DNA of 64,000 bases from Pseudomonas furukawaii (GCF_002355475.1 NZ_AP014862.1:5828001-5892000), one strand, 5' to 3'. Counted from the first letter of the stretch, positions 46,131 to 55,248 are shown. The notes: generated by a model from the sequence alone, not told the origin. Numbers and translations are program-made.

Positions 46131-48448
46131 GCCTGCAACCCGTCGATCCCCGCTACAAACCCTACAAGGGCGCCGCCGCCGGCTGGGGCGCGCTGAAGAG
46201 CGTCACCCGCTTCTGGCTGGACAGCAAACAGCCGTTCAAGAACCTCCGCGCGCTGCTCAAGACCAACCAGAACGGCGGTTTCGACTGCCCCGGATGCGCC
46301 TGGGGCGACTCCCCCGAGGACGGCCGCATCAAGTTCTGCGAGAACGGCGCCAAGGCGGTCAACTGGGAAGCCACCAAGCGTCGGGTGGACGCCGCCTTTT
46401 TCGCCCGCTACAGCGTCACCCAGCTGCGCGAACAGAGCGACTACTGGCTGGAGTACCAGGGCCGCCTGACCCAGCCGATGCGCTATGACCGCGCCAGCGA
46501 CCACTACGTCCCGGTGTCCTGGGACGAGGCCTTCAGCCTGGTCGCCCGGCACCTCAACGCCCTGGAGAGCCCCCACCAGGCCGAGTTCTACACCTCCGGC
46601 CGCGCCAGCAACGAGGCGGCCTACCTCTACCAGCTGTTCGTCCGCGCCTTCGGCACCAACAACTTCCCCGACTGCTCGAACATGTGCCACGAAGCCAGCG
46701 GCGTGGGCCTGGGACTCAGCGTCGGGGTGGGCAAGGGCAGCGTCACCTTCCATGATTTCGAGCACGCCGACGCCATCTTCGTCTTCGGCCAGAACCCCGG
46801 CACCAACCACCCGCGCATGCTCGAGCCGCTGCGCGAGGCGGTGAAACGCGGCGCCCAGGTGGTCTGTTTCAACCCCCTGAAAGAGCGCGGCCTGGAGCGC
46901 TTCCAGCATCCCCAGCACGCGCTGGAGATGCTCAGCAACGGCTCGCGCCCCTTGAACACCGCCTTCTTCCGCCCCGCCCTCGGCGGCGACATGGCCGCCC
47001 TGCGGGGCATGGCCAAGTTCCTCCTGCAGTGGGAGCGCGAGGCCCGGGCGCAAGGCGCCGACCCCGTGTTCGACCACGCCTTCATTGCGGAACATACCGA
47101 CGGCGTCGAGGCCTACCTGGCCGAGGTGGATGCCACGCCCTGGGCGCAGATCCAGCAGCAGTCCGGCCTCGACCTCGCCGAGATCGAGACCGCCGCGCGC
47201 CTCTACCGCAACGCCGACAAGGTGATCATCTGCTGGGCCATGGGCATCACCCAGCACCGCCACTCGGTGCCCACCATCCAGGAAATCGTCAACCTGCAAC
47301 TGCTGCGCGGCAACGTCGGCCGCCCCGGTGCCGGCCTCTGCCCGGTGCGCGGCCACAGCAACGTGCAGGGCGACCGCACCATGGGCATCAACGACCGGCC
47401 GCCAGCGGCCCTGCTGGACGCCCTCGAGGGGCGGTTCGGCTTCAAGGTCCCACGGCAGGACGGCCACAACACCGTGGAGGCGATCAACGCCATGCTGCGC
47501 GGCGAGGCCCGGGTCTTCATCGGCCTGGGCGGCAACTTCGCCCAGGCCACGCCCGACAGCGCCCGTACCCATGCGGCCCTGGGAAACTGCGCGCTGACCG
47601 TGCAGATCAGCACCAAGCTCAACCGCAGCCACCTGACCGTCGGCGAGGACGCGCTGATCCTGCCCTGCCTCGGCCGGACCGACATCGACCGCCAGGCCGA
47701 GGGGCCGCAGGCGGTCACCGTGGAAGATTCCTTCAGCATGATCCATGCCTCCTACGGTCAGCTGGAACCTTCCTCACGGGAAATGCGCTCGGAGCCGGCC
47801 ATCATCGCCGGCATCGCCAAGGCCACCCTGGGCGACCATCCGGTGGACTGGGAGGCGCTGGTGGCGCACTACGACCGCATCCGTGAGCTGATCGCCGACA
47901 CCATTCCCGGCTTCGCCGACTTCAATGCGCGCCTCCGGCATCCCGGCGGCTTCTACCTGGGCAACAGCGCCAGCGCCCGCCAATGGGACACCACCAGCGG
48001 CCGGGCCAACTTCGCCGCACACCGGCTGCCGGACGATCTGGTCCACGAGAAGGTCCGCAGCACCGGGCAGGAGCCGCACCTGATCCTCCAGACCCTGCGC
48101 TCCCACGACCAGTACAACACCACCATCTACGGCCTGGACGACCGCTACCGGGGCGTGCGCGGCCAGCGCGAGGTGGTGTTCGCCAACGAGGCCGACATCC
48201 GCCGCCTGGGCTTCGAACCCGGGCAGAAGGTGGACCTGGTGGGACTCTGGGACGATGGCGTGGAACGCCGGGTATCGGGCTTCAGCCTTCTGGCCTTCGA
48301 CATCCCCGCCGGCCAGGCCGCCGCCTACTACCCGGAGACCAATCCGCTGGTGCCCCTGGAAAGCTACGGGGACGGCAGCTACACCCCCACCTCCAAGTTC
48401 GTGGCCATCCGCCTGGAAGCCGCCCGCGACAGCGGTCGCATCCTCTAG
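46127..48448 (+). CDS. FdhF/YdeP-family molybdopterin oxidoreductase
   Basis: 773 aa; close in length and motifs to E. coli YdeP, linked there to acid resistance. N-terminal Cys motif FDCPGCAWGD, a Cys later in KFCENGAKAVNWE, then molybdopterin domains (SGRASNEAAYLYQLFVRAFG, NFPDCSNMCHEASGVGL, GHSNVQGDRTMGI) and the MGD-binding C-terminal domain (GQKVDLVGLWDDGVERR). No selenocysteine codon interrupts it. No signal peptide, so cytoplasmic. Substrate unproven; a formate dehydrogenase-like role is only suggested by coupling to fdhD. Confidence 0.9.
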   Translation: MSLQPVDPRYKPYKGAAAGWGALKSVTRFWLDSKQPFKNLRALLKTNQNGGFDCPGCAWGDSPEDGRIKFCENGAKAVNWEATKRRVDAAFFARYSVTQLREQSDYWLEYQGRLTQPMRYDRASDHYVPVSWDEAFSLVARHLNALESPHQAEFYTSGRASNEAAYLYQLFVRAFGTNNFPDCSNMCHEASGVGLGLSVGVGKGSVTFHDFEHADAIFVFGQNPGTNHPRMLEPLREAVKRGAQVVCFNPLKERGLERFQHPQHALEMLSNGSRPLNTAFFRPALGGDMAALRGMAKFLLQWEREARAQGADPVFDHAFIAEHTDGVEAYLAEVDATPWAQIQQQSGLDLAEIETAARLYRNADKVIICWAMGITQHRHSVPTIQEIVNLQLLRGNVGRPGAGLCPVRGHSNVQGDRTMGINDRPPAALLDALEGRFGFKVPRQDGHNTVEAINAMLRGEARVFIGLGGNFAQATPDSARTHAALGNCALTVQISTKLNRSHLTVGEDALILPCLGRTDIDRQAEGPQAVTVEDSFSMIHASYGQLEPSSREMRSEPAIIAGIAKATLGDHPVDWEALVAHYDRIRELIADTIPGFADFNARLRHPGGFYLGNSASARQWDTTSGRANFAAHRLPDDLVHEKVRSTGQEPHLILQTLRSHDQYNTTIYGLDDRYRGVRGQREVVFANEADIRRLGFEPGQKVDLVGLWDDGVERRVSGFSLLAFDIPAGQAAAYYPETNPLVPLESYGDGSYTPTSKFVAIRLEAARDSGRIL

Positions 48449-48811
48449 CGGGCCGCCGTTCCCGACTGGCGCATGCTCCCCTTCGGGATGTCATGCCGCC
48501 TATCGGGAACAGAGCCGGAAACGAACACTTCCAGACGAAAAGAGGGAACTATTTCGAGCGCGACTTAATTCACACGAAATAATTTGAAACAGGGGTTTGA
48601 GCGAGATATAAAGTTCCAACTTCAAAGGGAACTTATTAGGCGAAGTGCCAGTACCAGAAAGCGCAAGACGCGCATGGAGCGGGGGTTTCAACCAGCCTCT
48701 GACTCCCCTGAAGGGAAAAAGTTCTTCTGTCGAATCGCCCAATAAAAAAAATAATAAAAGTTCGTGTTTTTCGTCGTCAGACACTTGCGTAAGACAAATC
48801 CCACAGTAAAT
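48449..48811. other. AT-rich intergenic spacer
   Basis: 363 bp, markedly AT-rich at ~48540-48790 (CCCAATAAAAAAAATAATAA). It contains recurring GTTC/GAAC words, including an inverted pair AAGTTCC (48612-48618)/GGAACTT about ten bases apart. No gene seen. It is a likely target for MvaT-type silencers and holds the promoter of the glycine-zipper gene. Confidence 0.6.
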
Positions 48812-48844
48812 ATCGCCTCACCAAAACCACTGAGGCGATCCTCA
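48812..48844 (+). promoter_or_regulatory. Alternative 5'UTR hairpins hiding the ribosome binding site
   Basis: ATCGCCTCA (48812-48820) pairs over nine bases with TGAGGCGAT (48831-48839), enclosing CCAAAACCAC. The only Shine-Dalgarno-like word, GAGG (48832-48835), lies inside this stem. The same TGAGG can instead pair with CCTCA at 48840-48844 across CGAT. Two exclusive hairpins would both mask the site, which suggests regulated translation of the gene starting at 48847. Confidence 0.55.
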
Positions 48845-48846
48845 CC

Positions 48847-49335
48847 ATGAAGTACACCTCGATCCTTCTCCTGTCTCTTGGCCTCGCCAGTGGCAGCGCC
48901 TTTGCCGGCGGCAATACCGATGCCGGTATTGGTGGCGCGCTGGGCGGGGTCCTGGGTTCCGTGGTCGGCAATGCCGTCGGCGGCAGCACCGGCGCAGCCA
49001 TCGGCGCCGGCGTGGGCGGCGCCGCAGGTGGCGCAGTCGCGGCACCGAAACGCAATCGTACGGAAGCCGCCATCGGCGGCGGACTGGGCGCCGCCGGCGG
49101 CCAGGTAGTCGGCCGCTCCGTGGGCGGTACCACTGGCGGCCTGATCGGCGCGGCCCTTGGCGGTGGCGCGGGTGGCGCCCTCGGCAACCACTATGGCGAC
49201 AAGAACCGCTACGACGATGACGACTGGGATGATGACCATCGCCATTACCGCCGCTCCTACCGCGATCATCCCGGCCGCGGACACGCCTGGGGCCATCGCA
49301 AGCACAAGCACAAGCACCGTCACTGGGACGACTGA
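48847..49335 (+). CDS. Glycine-zipper surface protein with His/Asp-rich tail
   Basis: 162 aa: signal peptide ~1-20 (ending GSAFA), ~100 residues of G-x-x-x-G repeats in two blocks (GGALGGVLGSVVGNAVGGST; GGGLGAAGGQVVGRSVGGTT) able to insert in or associate with membranes, and a C-terminal tail rich in Asp, His and basic residues (DDDDWDDDHRHYRR, HRKHKHKHRHWDD) that could bind divalent metals. Function unknown. Paralogue of the gene at 49455. Confidence 0.82.
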   Translation: MKYTSILLLSLGLASGSAFAGGNTDAGIGGALGGVLGSVVGNAVGGSTGAAIGAGVGGAAGGAVAAPKRNRTEAAIGGGLGAAGGQVVGRSVGGTTGGLIGAALGGGAGGALGNHYGDKNRYDDDDWDDDHRHYRRSYRDHPGRGHAWGHRKHKHKHRHWDD

Positions 49336-49352
49336 TTCCCTGCTCGACCACA

Positions 49353-49378
49353 GAAGCCCGCCTCCCGCGGGCTTCTTC
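49353..49378 (+). terminator. Terminator between the two glycine-zipper genes
   Basis: Nine-bp stem GAAGCCCGC/GCGGGCTTC with loop CTCCC, followed by TTCC. Confidence 0.8.
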
Positions 49379-49454
49379 CTGTGATACCTGAAACCCTGCC
49401 GACTCGAGCTGCAGCATGGGCGCCAGGCGCCCCATTCAAATGGAGATACACGCA

Positions 49455-49853
49455 ATGCGCAAAGCAGTAACCGCCCTCGCCCTCAGCCTGCTGGCCACCC
49501 AGGCCGTGGTAGCCGGTGAGACCACCAACAACGCCATCGGTGGCGGCCTCGGCGGTGTCCTGGGCAACGTGGTCGGCGGCGCCGTGGGCGGCAGCACCGG
49601 CGCGGCCATTGGCGCGGGCCTCGGCGGCGCGGCAGGCAGCGCCATGACCGCGAAGAATGGCAAGAAGACCGAAGCCGCCATCGGCGGTGGCCTGGGCGCC
49701 GCGGGCGGCTCGGTGGCCGGTCGCGCCCTGGGCGGCTCCACCGGCTCGGTGATCGGCGCGGGCCTCGGCGGCGCGGCCGGCGGCGCCATCGCCACCGAGC
49801 TCAGCAAGGATGACCACGACGGCCATCGCAAGCACCGCAAGCATCGCCACTGA
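49455..49853 (+). CDS. Glycine-zipper protein, short paralogue
   Basis: 132 aa: signal peptide ~1-23 (LALSLLATQAVVAGE), two glycine-zipper blocks nearly superimposable on the upstream gene (GGGLGGVLGNVVGGAVGGST; GGGLGAAGGSVAGRALGGST), and a short tail KDDHDGHRKHRKHRH. GGAG lies ten bases upstream of the ATG. It has its own terminators on both sides, so it is expressed independently. A tandem duplication is evident. Confidence 0.82.
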   Translation: MRKAVTALALSLLATQAVVAGETTNNAIGGGLGGVLGNVVGGAVGGSTGAAIGAGLGGAAGSAMTAKNGKKTEAAIGGGLGAAGGSVAGRALGGSTGSVIGAGLGGAAGGAIATELSKDDHDGHRKHRKHRH

Positions 49854-49900
49854 TCGCAAGCGCCGGCCTTTGGCCGGTAACGCCGATCACACACAGAAAG

Positions 49901-49938
49901 ACGCCGCTTTCCCCTCAACAGGAAAGCGGCGTTTTTTT
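49901..49938 (+). terminator. Rho-independent terminator behind the second glycine-zipper gene
   Basis: Twelve-bp stem ACGCCGCTTTCC/GGAAAGCGGCGT, loop CCTCAACA, followed by seven T. Confidence 0.93.
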
Positions 49939-49969
49939 GCTTGCGTGCCAGGGCGGCAGGAGCGGGCTC

Positions 49970-51214
49970 CTACACCCTGGCCTGAGCGACCGGCTCGCGC
50001 ACTTCGCCGGCCGCCATGCAGGCCGCGGCGGTGAAGAGCACGTCGGTGGAGGAGTTCAGCGCGGTCTCGGCGGCGTCCTGGAGGATGCCGATGATGAAGC
50101 CCACGGCCACCACTTGCATCGCCACGTCGCTGGGAATGCCGAACAGGCTGCAGGCCAGGGGAATCAGCAGCAGGGAACCACCGGCCACGCCCGAGGCGCC
50201 GCAGGCGCAGACCGCCGCCACCACGCTGAGCAGGATGGCGGTGGGCATGTCCACCGCGATCCCCAGGGTATGCACCGCCGCCAGGGTCAGCACGGTGATG
50301 GTGATGGCCGCACCCGCCATGTTGATGGTCGCGCCCAGGGGAATGGAGACCGAATAGGTGTCCTCGTGCAGGCCGAGCTTTTCCGCCAGTTGCAGGTTGA
50401 CCGGGATGTTGGCCGCCGAGCTGCGGGTGAAGAAGGCCGTGATGCCGCTTTCCCGCAGGCAGGTGAACACCAGGGGATAGGGGTTGCGGCGGATCTTGGC
50501 GAAGACGATCAGCGGGTTCACCACGAACGCCACGAACAGCATGCAGCCCAGCAGCACCGCCAGCAGGTGGGCGTAGCCGCCCAGCACGCCGAGGCCGTTC
50601 TCCGCCAGGGTCGACGCCACCAGGCCGAAGATGCCCAGGGGCGCGAAGCTGATGACCACGCGGACGATCAGGGAAACGCCGTGGGACAGGTCGCTGAACA
50701 CATTGCGGGTGGTCTCGCTGCCCTGGCGGATGGCAATGCCCAGGCCGACGGCCCAGACCAGGATGCCGATGAAATTGGCCTGCATCAGCGCGGTCACCGG
50801 GTTGGCCACGGCGCTGGAGAGCAGGCTCAGCAACACCTGGGAGATCCCGGCGGGCGGCGTCACGTCGGCGGCCGCGCTGGCCAGCGTCAGGCTGGAGGGG
50901 AAGAGGCTGGAGGCCAGCACCGCCACGACCGCGGCGGAGAAGGTGCCGATCAGGTAGAGCACCAGGATCGGACGGATATGGGTGCGCTCGCCGGGCTTGT
51001 GGTTGGCGATGGCGGCGGTCACCAGGATGAACACCAGCACCGGGGCCACCGCCTTGAGGGCGGTGACGAAGAGCGTGCCGAGGAGGCCAACGGCGCTGGC
51101 GTACTCCGGCGAGACCACCGCCAGGAGGATGCCGGCGATCAGGCCGAAGATGATCCGGGTCACCAGGCTGGTGCCTTTCAAGCGTTGCAGGATGGAGCCG
51201 TTTGCATGGGTCAT
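49970..51214 (-). CDS. sstT: Serine/threonine:Na+ symporter SstT
   Basis: 414-aa DAACS-family inner-membrane carrier, 8 helices plus two re-entrant loops. Visible: [13 protein letters not shown], the first hairpin loop [35 protein letters not shown] and [36 protein letters not shown]. The length equals E. coli SstT. The start at 51214 ([12 protein letters not shown]) is favoured over an ATG ten codons upstream. Converges on the glycine-zipper gene. Confidence 0.94.
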   Translation of the reverse strand: MTHANGSILQRLKGTSLVTRIIFGLIAGILLAVVSPEYASAVGLLGTLFVTALKAVAPVLVFILVTAAIANHKPGERTHIRPILVLYLIGTFSAAVVAVLASSLFPSSLTLASAAADVTPPAGISQVLLSLLSSAVANPVTALMQANFIGILVWAVGLGIAIRQGSETTRNVFSDLSHGVSLIVRVVISFAPLGIFGLVASTLAENGLGVLGGYAHLLAVLLGCMLFVAFVVNPLIVFAKIRRNPYPLVFTCLRESGITAFFTRSSAANIPVNLQLAEKLGLHEDTYSVSIPLGATINMAGAAITITVLTLAAVHTLGIAVDMPTAILLSVVAAVCACGASGVAGGSLLLIPLACSLFGIPSDVAMQVVAVGFIIGILQDAAETALNSSTDVLFTAAACMAAGEVREPVAQARV

Positions 51215-51571
51215 GGCAGGTACCGCTGAACGTTCGGGCCGCACGACGGGCCGGCCCCGGGTGGAGATTGGACCCCGATGTCGCCCGGCCGGCCATGCCC
51301 CAGGTCAAGGGGAAAAGGCGCAACGCGCCGCGGGACGAGATGCCGCGCAGCCGGACAGGGCGATTCGAGTTTGGCGCGCATTGTGCGCATTCACACCCCT
51401 GAAGGGTAGTGCGAAGGGCTCAATGGCCCACCGGATGTCGCCATTCCGTTCGTTTAGGGTCGACTGGGTGAAAGTTGTCCACAGGGGCGGCGCTGCCCCG
51501 GCCCCGAGCGGCGCCGAGGGACCCGCATCATCCTGCCGATCGGAACCCGGGTTTCCCGCGTGCCAATGGCG
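51215..51571. other. Intergenic region upstream of sstT
   Basis: 357 bp between sstT and the thioesterase gene (both minus strand). No convincing gene. It should contain the sstT promoter; a palindromic GCGCGCATTGTGCGC occurs near 51374-51388 and a TTGTCCACA word near 51476. No site can be assigned firmly. Confidence 0.5.
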
Positions 51572-52015
51572 TCAGCCCGGCACCTGCACCACCAGCGCCG
51601 CCAGGGCCTGCCGCAGCGACTCGGGAATCGGCACCGGCCGGTTGCTCGCGCGGTCCACGAAGACATGCACGAAGCGCCCGGCCGCACAGGCCTCCTCCTC
51701 GCCGGCCTTGAACACCGCCAGCTCGTACTGCACCGAGCTGTTGCCCAGCTTGCCGACGCGCAAGCCCACTTCGATGCGGTCGGGAAAGGCGATGGAGGCG
51801 AAGTAGTCGCAGGCGGAGCTCACCACGAAGCCCACCACGTCACCGTCGTGGATATCCAGGCCGCCCCGCTCGATCAGGTAGGCGTTCACCGTGCTGTCGA
51901 AATAGCCGTAGTAGACGACGTTGTTCACGTGGCCATAGACATCGTTGTCGTGCCAGCGGGTGGTGATGGGCTGGAAGTGGAGGTAGTCGCCGCGCAGGTG
52001 CCGGGGTTGGCTCAT
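51572..52015 (-). CDS. Acyl-CoA thioesterase (4HBT hot-dog fold)
   Basis: 147 aa. Active-site region [23 protein letters not shown] with the catalytic Asp (HDND...GHVNN) typical of 4-hydroxybenzoyl-CoA/YbgC-type thioesterases, and [22 protein letters not shown]. It lies upstream of sstT and near lipid-oxidation genes (alcohol and acyl-CoA dehydrogenases), pointing to acyl-CoA turnover. Substrate not determined. Confidence 0.88.
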   Translation of the reverse strand: MSQPRHLRGDYLHFQPITTRWHDNDVYGHVNNVVYYGYFDSTVNAYLIERGGLDIHDGDVVGFVVSSACDYFASIAFPDRIEVGLRVGKLGNSSVQYELAVFKAGEEEACAAGRFVHVFVDRASNRPVPIPESLRQALAALVVQVPG

Positions 52016-52047
52016 GGTGTTCCCTGGGTTCGGTTGGATCGAGTCAT

Positions 52048-52102
52048 GTGGGAGCGAGCTTGCTCGCGAACGGCTGCATTCGCCAGCATGCTGGCTCCTG
52101 CA
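52048..52102. repeat. Inverted pair of REP elements
   Basis: GTGGGAGCGAGCTTGCTCGC (palindromic core GCGAGC-TT-GCTCGC) followed eight bases later by the inverted TTCGCCAGCATGCTGGCTCC. A head-to-head REP doublet in the gap between the alcohol dehydrogenase and thioesterase genes. Confidence 0.88.
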
Positions 52103-52108
52103 GGAAGG

Positions 52109-53272
52109 TCAGAAAGCGGCCTGGTAGATGGCCAGGGCGTCGGCCTCGCTCACCTCGCGGGGATTATTCACCAGCAGCCGCTGTTGCAGCATGGCGTCGC
52201 GGGCCAGCTGCGGCAGCGTCGCCTCGGCGACGCCGGCATCGCGCAGCCGCGTGGGCAGGCCATTGCGTTGACTGAAATCGGCCAGCTCGACGATCAGCTG
52301 CTCGCTGAGCTGCCTCTCATCGCCCGGCCGCAACTTGCGGCCCAGCACCAGGGGCGCCAGTTCCGCATAGAGCGGCGCGGCGACCTCGGCGTTGAAGCCC
52401 AGCACATGGGGCAGCACCAGCGCATTCGAGAGGCCGTGGGGGATGTGGAAGTGCCCGCCCAGGGGATAGGCCAGGGCATGCACCGCCGCCACCGGGGCAT
52501 TGGCGAAGGCCTGTCCGGCCAGGCAGGCGCCCAGCAGCATCGCCTGCCGCGCTTCGCGGTTGCGGCCGTCGGCGACCACCGCGTCGAGGTTGCCGGCCAG
52601 GAGGCGCAGGGCCTCCCGGGCCAGCAGGTCCGACAGCGGGTTCTTCTTCAGGCGGCTGGTATAGGCCTCGATGGCATGGACCATCGCGTCGATGCCCGTG
52701 GCGGCCGTCACCGCCGGCGGCAGGCCGAGGGTGAGGTCCGCGTCCAGCAACGCCAGGTCCGGCAGCAGCAGCGGCGATACCACCCCCATCTTGGTGGTTT
52801 CGCCGGTGGTGACGATGGCGATGGGTGTCACCTCGGAGCCGGTACCCGCCGTGGTGGGCACCTGCACCAGCGGGAGGCGTCGCCCCTGTGCGTTGCCAAC
52901 GCCATAGATGTCGACCAGGCCCTGGCGGCATTCCGGGTGCGCCAGTAGCGCCACCAGCTTGGCCACGTCCATCGAGCTGCCACCACCGAAACCCACCACC
53001 AGTTCGGCGCCCAGGGCCCGCGCCAGGGCAACGGCCTCCAGCACCACGGCCTCCGGCGGGTCGGCCTGGACCTGATCGAAGACCGCCACGGAGCAGGCAC
53101 AGGAGGCGAATCCGGCGAGGATGTCGTCGAGCATGCCGAGGCGGGTGATGCCGGGATCGGTGACCACCAGGACACGACGGGCGCCGCGCTCTAAGCAGAG
53201 GTCCGCCAGCCGCAGGGCGGCGCCGGACTCGCAGAGGATCTGGGCGGTAGTGGCAAAGCTGAAAGGCTGCAT
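52109..53272 (-). CDS. Iron-containing alcohol dehydrogenase
   Basis: 387-aa group III ADH. NAD-binding GFGGGSSMDVAKLVALL, TTAGTGSEVTPIAIV, and iron ligands in the region GIDAMVHAIEAYTS, AVHALAYPLGGHFHIPHG (His residues of the metal site). The start at 53272 (MQPFSFATTAQIL) is chosen; an upstream ATG adds 15 residues unlike the family. It lies 57 bases from the acyl-CoA dehydrogenase, same strand, and probably forms a lipid/alcohol oxidation operon with it. Confidence 0.92.
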   Translation of the reverse strand: MQPFSFATTAQILCESGAALRLADLCLERGARRVLVVTDPGITRLGMLDDILAGFASCACSVAVFDQVQADPPEAVVLEAVALARALGAELVVGFGGGSSMDVAKLVALLAHPECRQGLVDIYGVGNAQGRRLPLVQVPTTAGTGSEVTPIAIVTTGETTKMGVVSPLLLPDLALLDADLTLGLPPAVTAATGIDAMVHAIEAYTSRLKKNPLSDLLAREALRLLAGNLDAVVADGRNREARQAMLLGACLAGQAFANAPVAAVHALAYPLGGHFHIPHGLSNALVLPHVLGFNAEVAAPLYAELAPLVLGRKLRPGDERQLSEQLIVELADFSQRNGLPTRLRDAGVAEATLPQLARDAMLQQRLLVNNPREVSEADALAIYQAAF

Positions 53273-53329
53273 GGGACGTCCTCCCGTAAGGGGGTACGCC
53301 CCGCTGGCGGGGCGCACCGGTCTGGAACA

Positions 53330-55120
53330 TCAGAAGGCGAAATGCGCCTCGGGCAACGCCATCAGACAATCGGCGCCTCCCAGCAGGGCTTCGCGGTGGC
53401 CGCTGGCACGGGGCAGCACGCGGCGCAGGTAGAAGCGCGCACTGTGCAGCTTGGCCCGGTAGAAGTCGGCCTCGGAACGCCCCGCCTCCAGGGCGTCCTG
53501 GGCCCGCGCCGCCGCCTGCAACCAGAAGCCCGCCAACAACACATAGGCCGAGTACTGGAGGAAATCCACCGAAGCGGCACCGATCTCCTCGGGGTTCTCC
53601 CGCACCCGGTCCAGCAGCGTGGCGCTGAGGGTGCGCCACTCCTGCAGGCGCGCCAGCACCGCGCCGGCCAGCTCCGCAAGCTCCGGCCGCCCCGCCTGGG
53701 CATCGGCCAGGGCGGCGAACTCGTCCTGCAGGGCGGCCAGCTCGGCGCCGCCGTCGCCCATCAGCTTGCGACGGATCAGGTCCAGCGCCTGGATGCCGTT
53801 GGTGCCCTCGTACAGCTGGGTGATGCGGCTGTCGCGCATCAGCTGCTCCATGCCCCATTCACGGATGAACCCGTGACCGCCGTAGACCTGCACGCCGAGG
53901 CTGGCCACCTCCTGGCCCATGTCGGTGAGGAAGGCCTTGACGATGGGGATCAGCAAGGCGGCGCGCTTGCCCGCGGCCTTGCGCTGGGTGGCGTCCGGAT
54001 GGCCGTGTTCGAGGTCCAGCTGGCGGGCGCAATAGGCCGCGAGCATGCGGCCGCCTTCCACCAGGGTCTTCTGGGTCAGCAGCATGCGCCGCACATCGGG
54101 GTGGTGGATGATGGCGTCCGCCGGCCGGTCGGGCATGGCGGGCCCGCTCAGGGCGCGGGACTGCAGCCGCTCGCGGGCGTAGGCCAGGGCGCCCTGAAAG
54201 GCCTGCTCGCCAACACCGAGGCCCTGCAGGCCGACCTGGAAGCGGGCGTCGTTCATCATGGTGAACATGCAGGCCAGGCCCTGGTTGGCCTCGCCGATGA
54301 GCCAGCCGGTGGCGCCATCGAAATTCATCACGCAGGTGGCGGCGCCCCTGATGCCCATCTTGTGCTCGATGGCCCCGCACGACAGGGCGTTGCGCGCGCC
54401 CGGCGTGCCATCGGCGTTGGCGATGAACTTGGGCACCAGAAACAGGGAGATGCCCTTCACACCGGCGGGGGCGTCCGGCAGGCGCGCCAGCACCAGATGG
54501 ACGATGTTCTCCGACAGGTCCTGCTCGCCGCCGCTGATGAAGATCTTGCTGCCGCTGACCTTGAAGCTGCCATCCGCCAGGGGTTCGGCGCGGCTTCGCA
54601 GCAGGGCCAGGTCGGTCCCCGCCTGGGGCTCGGTGAGGCACATGGTGCCGGCCCACCGGCCGCTCACCAGCTTGTCCAGGTAGGCCTGCTTGAGCGCCGC
54701 GCTGCCGTGCTTGCGGAGCGCCAGCACGGCCCCCTCGGTGAGCCCCGAGTAGACCCGGAAGGACAGGTTGGCGCCCATCAGCATCTCGTGGAAGTTGCAG
54801 GCGACCATCTGCGGGAAGCCCTGGCCACCCTGCTCCACGGGCCCGGTCATGCTCGCCCAGCCGTTGTCGCAGTACTGCCGGTAGGCGTCGCGGAAGCCCC
54901 TGGGCGTGGTCACCTCGCCGTTCTCCAGGCGCACGCCTTCCTCGTCGCCATTGCGGTTCAGCGGCGCCACCACCTCGCTGGCGTAGCGCGCGCCTTCCTC
55001 CAGCACACCGTCGATCAGTTCACGGTCCAGACCGTTGCCCAGCAGCGCGCAGTGGGCGGATACGTCGAAAAGTTCATGGAGTACGAAGCGCATGTCGCGC
55101 AAAGGGGCCTTGTAGCTCAC
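53330..55120 (-). CDS. Acyl-CoA dehydrogenase (large, ~600-aa class)
   Basis: 596 aa. FAD-dependent alpha,beta-dehydrogenation of acyl-CoA. Visible: MCLTEPQAGTDLALLRSRAE, KVSGSKIFISGGEQD, the central MGIRGAATCVMNFDG, QVYGGHGFIREWGMEQLMRD and ITQLYEGTNGIQALDLIRRK. The start is best taken as GTG at 55120 (MSYKAPLRDMRFVL), which has GGAGG seven bases upstream; a TTG at 55126 overlaps the stop of the relic gene. Cotranscribed with that relic and the alcohol dehydrogenase. Confidence 0.93.
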   Translation of the reverse strand: MSYKAPLRDMRFVLHELFDVSAHCALLGNGLDRELIDGVLEEGARYASEVVAPLNRNGDEEGVRLENGEVTTPRGFRDAYRQYCDNGWASMTGPVEQGGQGFPQMVACNFHEMLMGANLSFRVYSGLTEGAVLALRKHGSAALKQAYLDKLVSGRWAGTMCLTEPQAGTDLALLRSRAEPLADGSFKVSGSKIFISGGEQDLSENIVHLVLARLPDAPAGVKGISLFLVPKFIANADGTPGARNALSCGAIEHKMGIRGAATCVMNFDGATGWLIGEANQGLACMFTMMNDARFQVGLQGLGVGEQAFQGALAYARERLQSRALSGPAMPDRPADAIIHHPDVRRMLLTQKTLVEGGRMLAAYCARQLDLEHGHPDATQRKAAGKRAALLIPIVKAFLTDMGQEVASLGVQVYGGHGFIREWGMEQLMRDSRITQLYEGTNGIQALDLIRRKLMGDGGAELAALQDEFAALADAQAGRPELAELAGAVLARLQEWRTLSATLLDRVRENPEEIGAASVDFLQYSAYVLLAGFWLQAAARAQDALEAGRSEADFYRAKLHSARFYLRRVLPRASGHREALLGGADCLMALPEAHFAF

Positions 55121-55122
55121 GG

Positions 55123-55248
55123 TCAAACCTCCGGGTGGAAATCGGTGAAACGCCGGTCGGCATCGGCCAGGCTCATGAGGATGCCTCGGCCCATGGTGCC
55201 GGCGCCGACCACGGCGACGCGGCGGATGCTGAAATCGCTCTGGGCCAT
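55123..55248 (-). pseudogene. Relic of a 3-hydroxyacyl-CoA dehydrogenase
   Basis: 41 codons with a good GAGGAG ribosome binding site. Residues 1-25 are the start of a 3-hydroxyacyl-CoA dehydrogenase with its NAD-binding GAGTMGRGI (residues 15-23); then the sequence jumps to ADRRFTDFHPEV, which looks like the extreme C-terminus of such a protein, and stops. I recall a full-length 3-hydroxyacyl-CoA dehydrogenase (PA5188) at this position in P. aeruginosa. The simplest reading is an in-frame internal deletion that left only the two ends. Confidence 0.7.
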
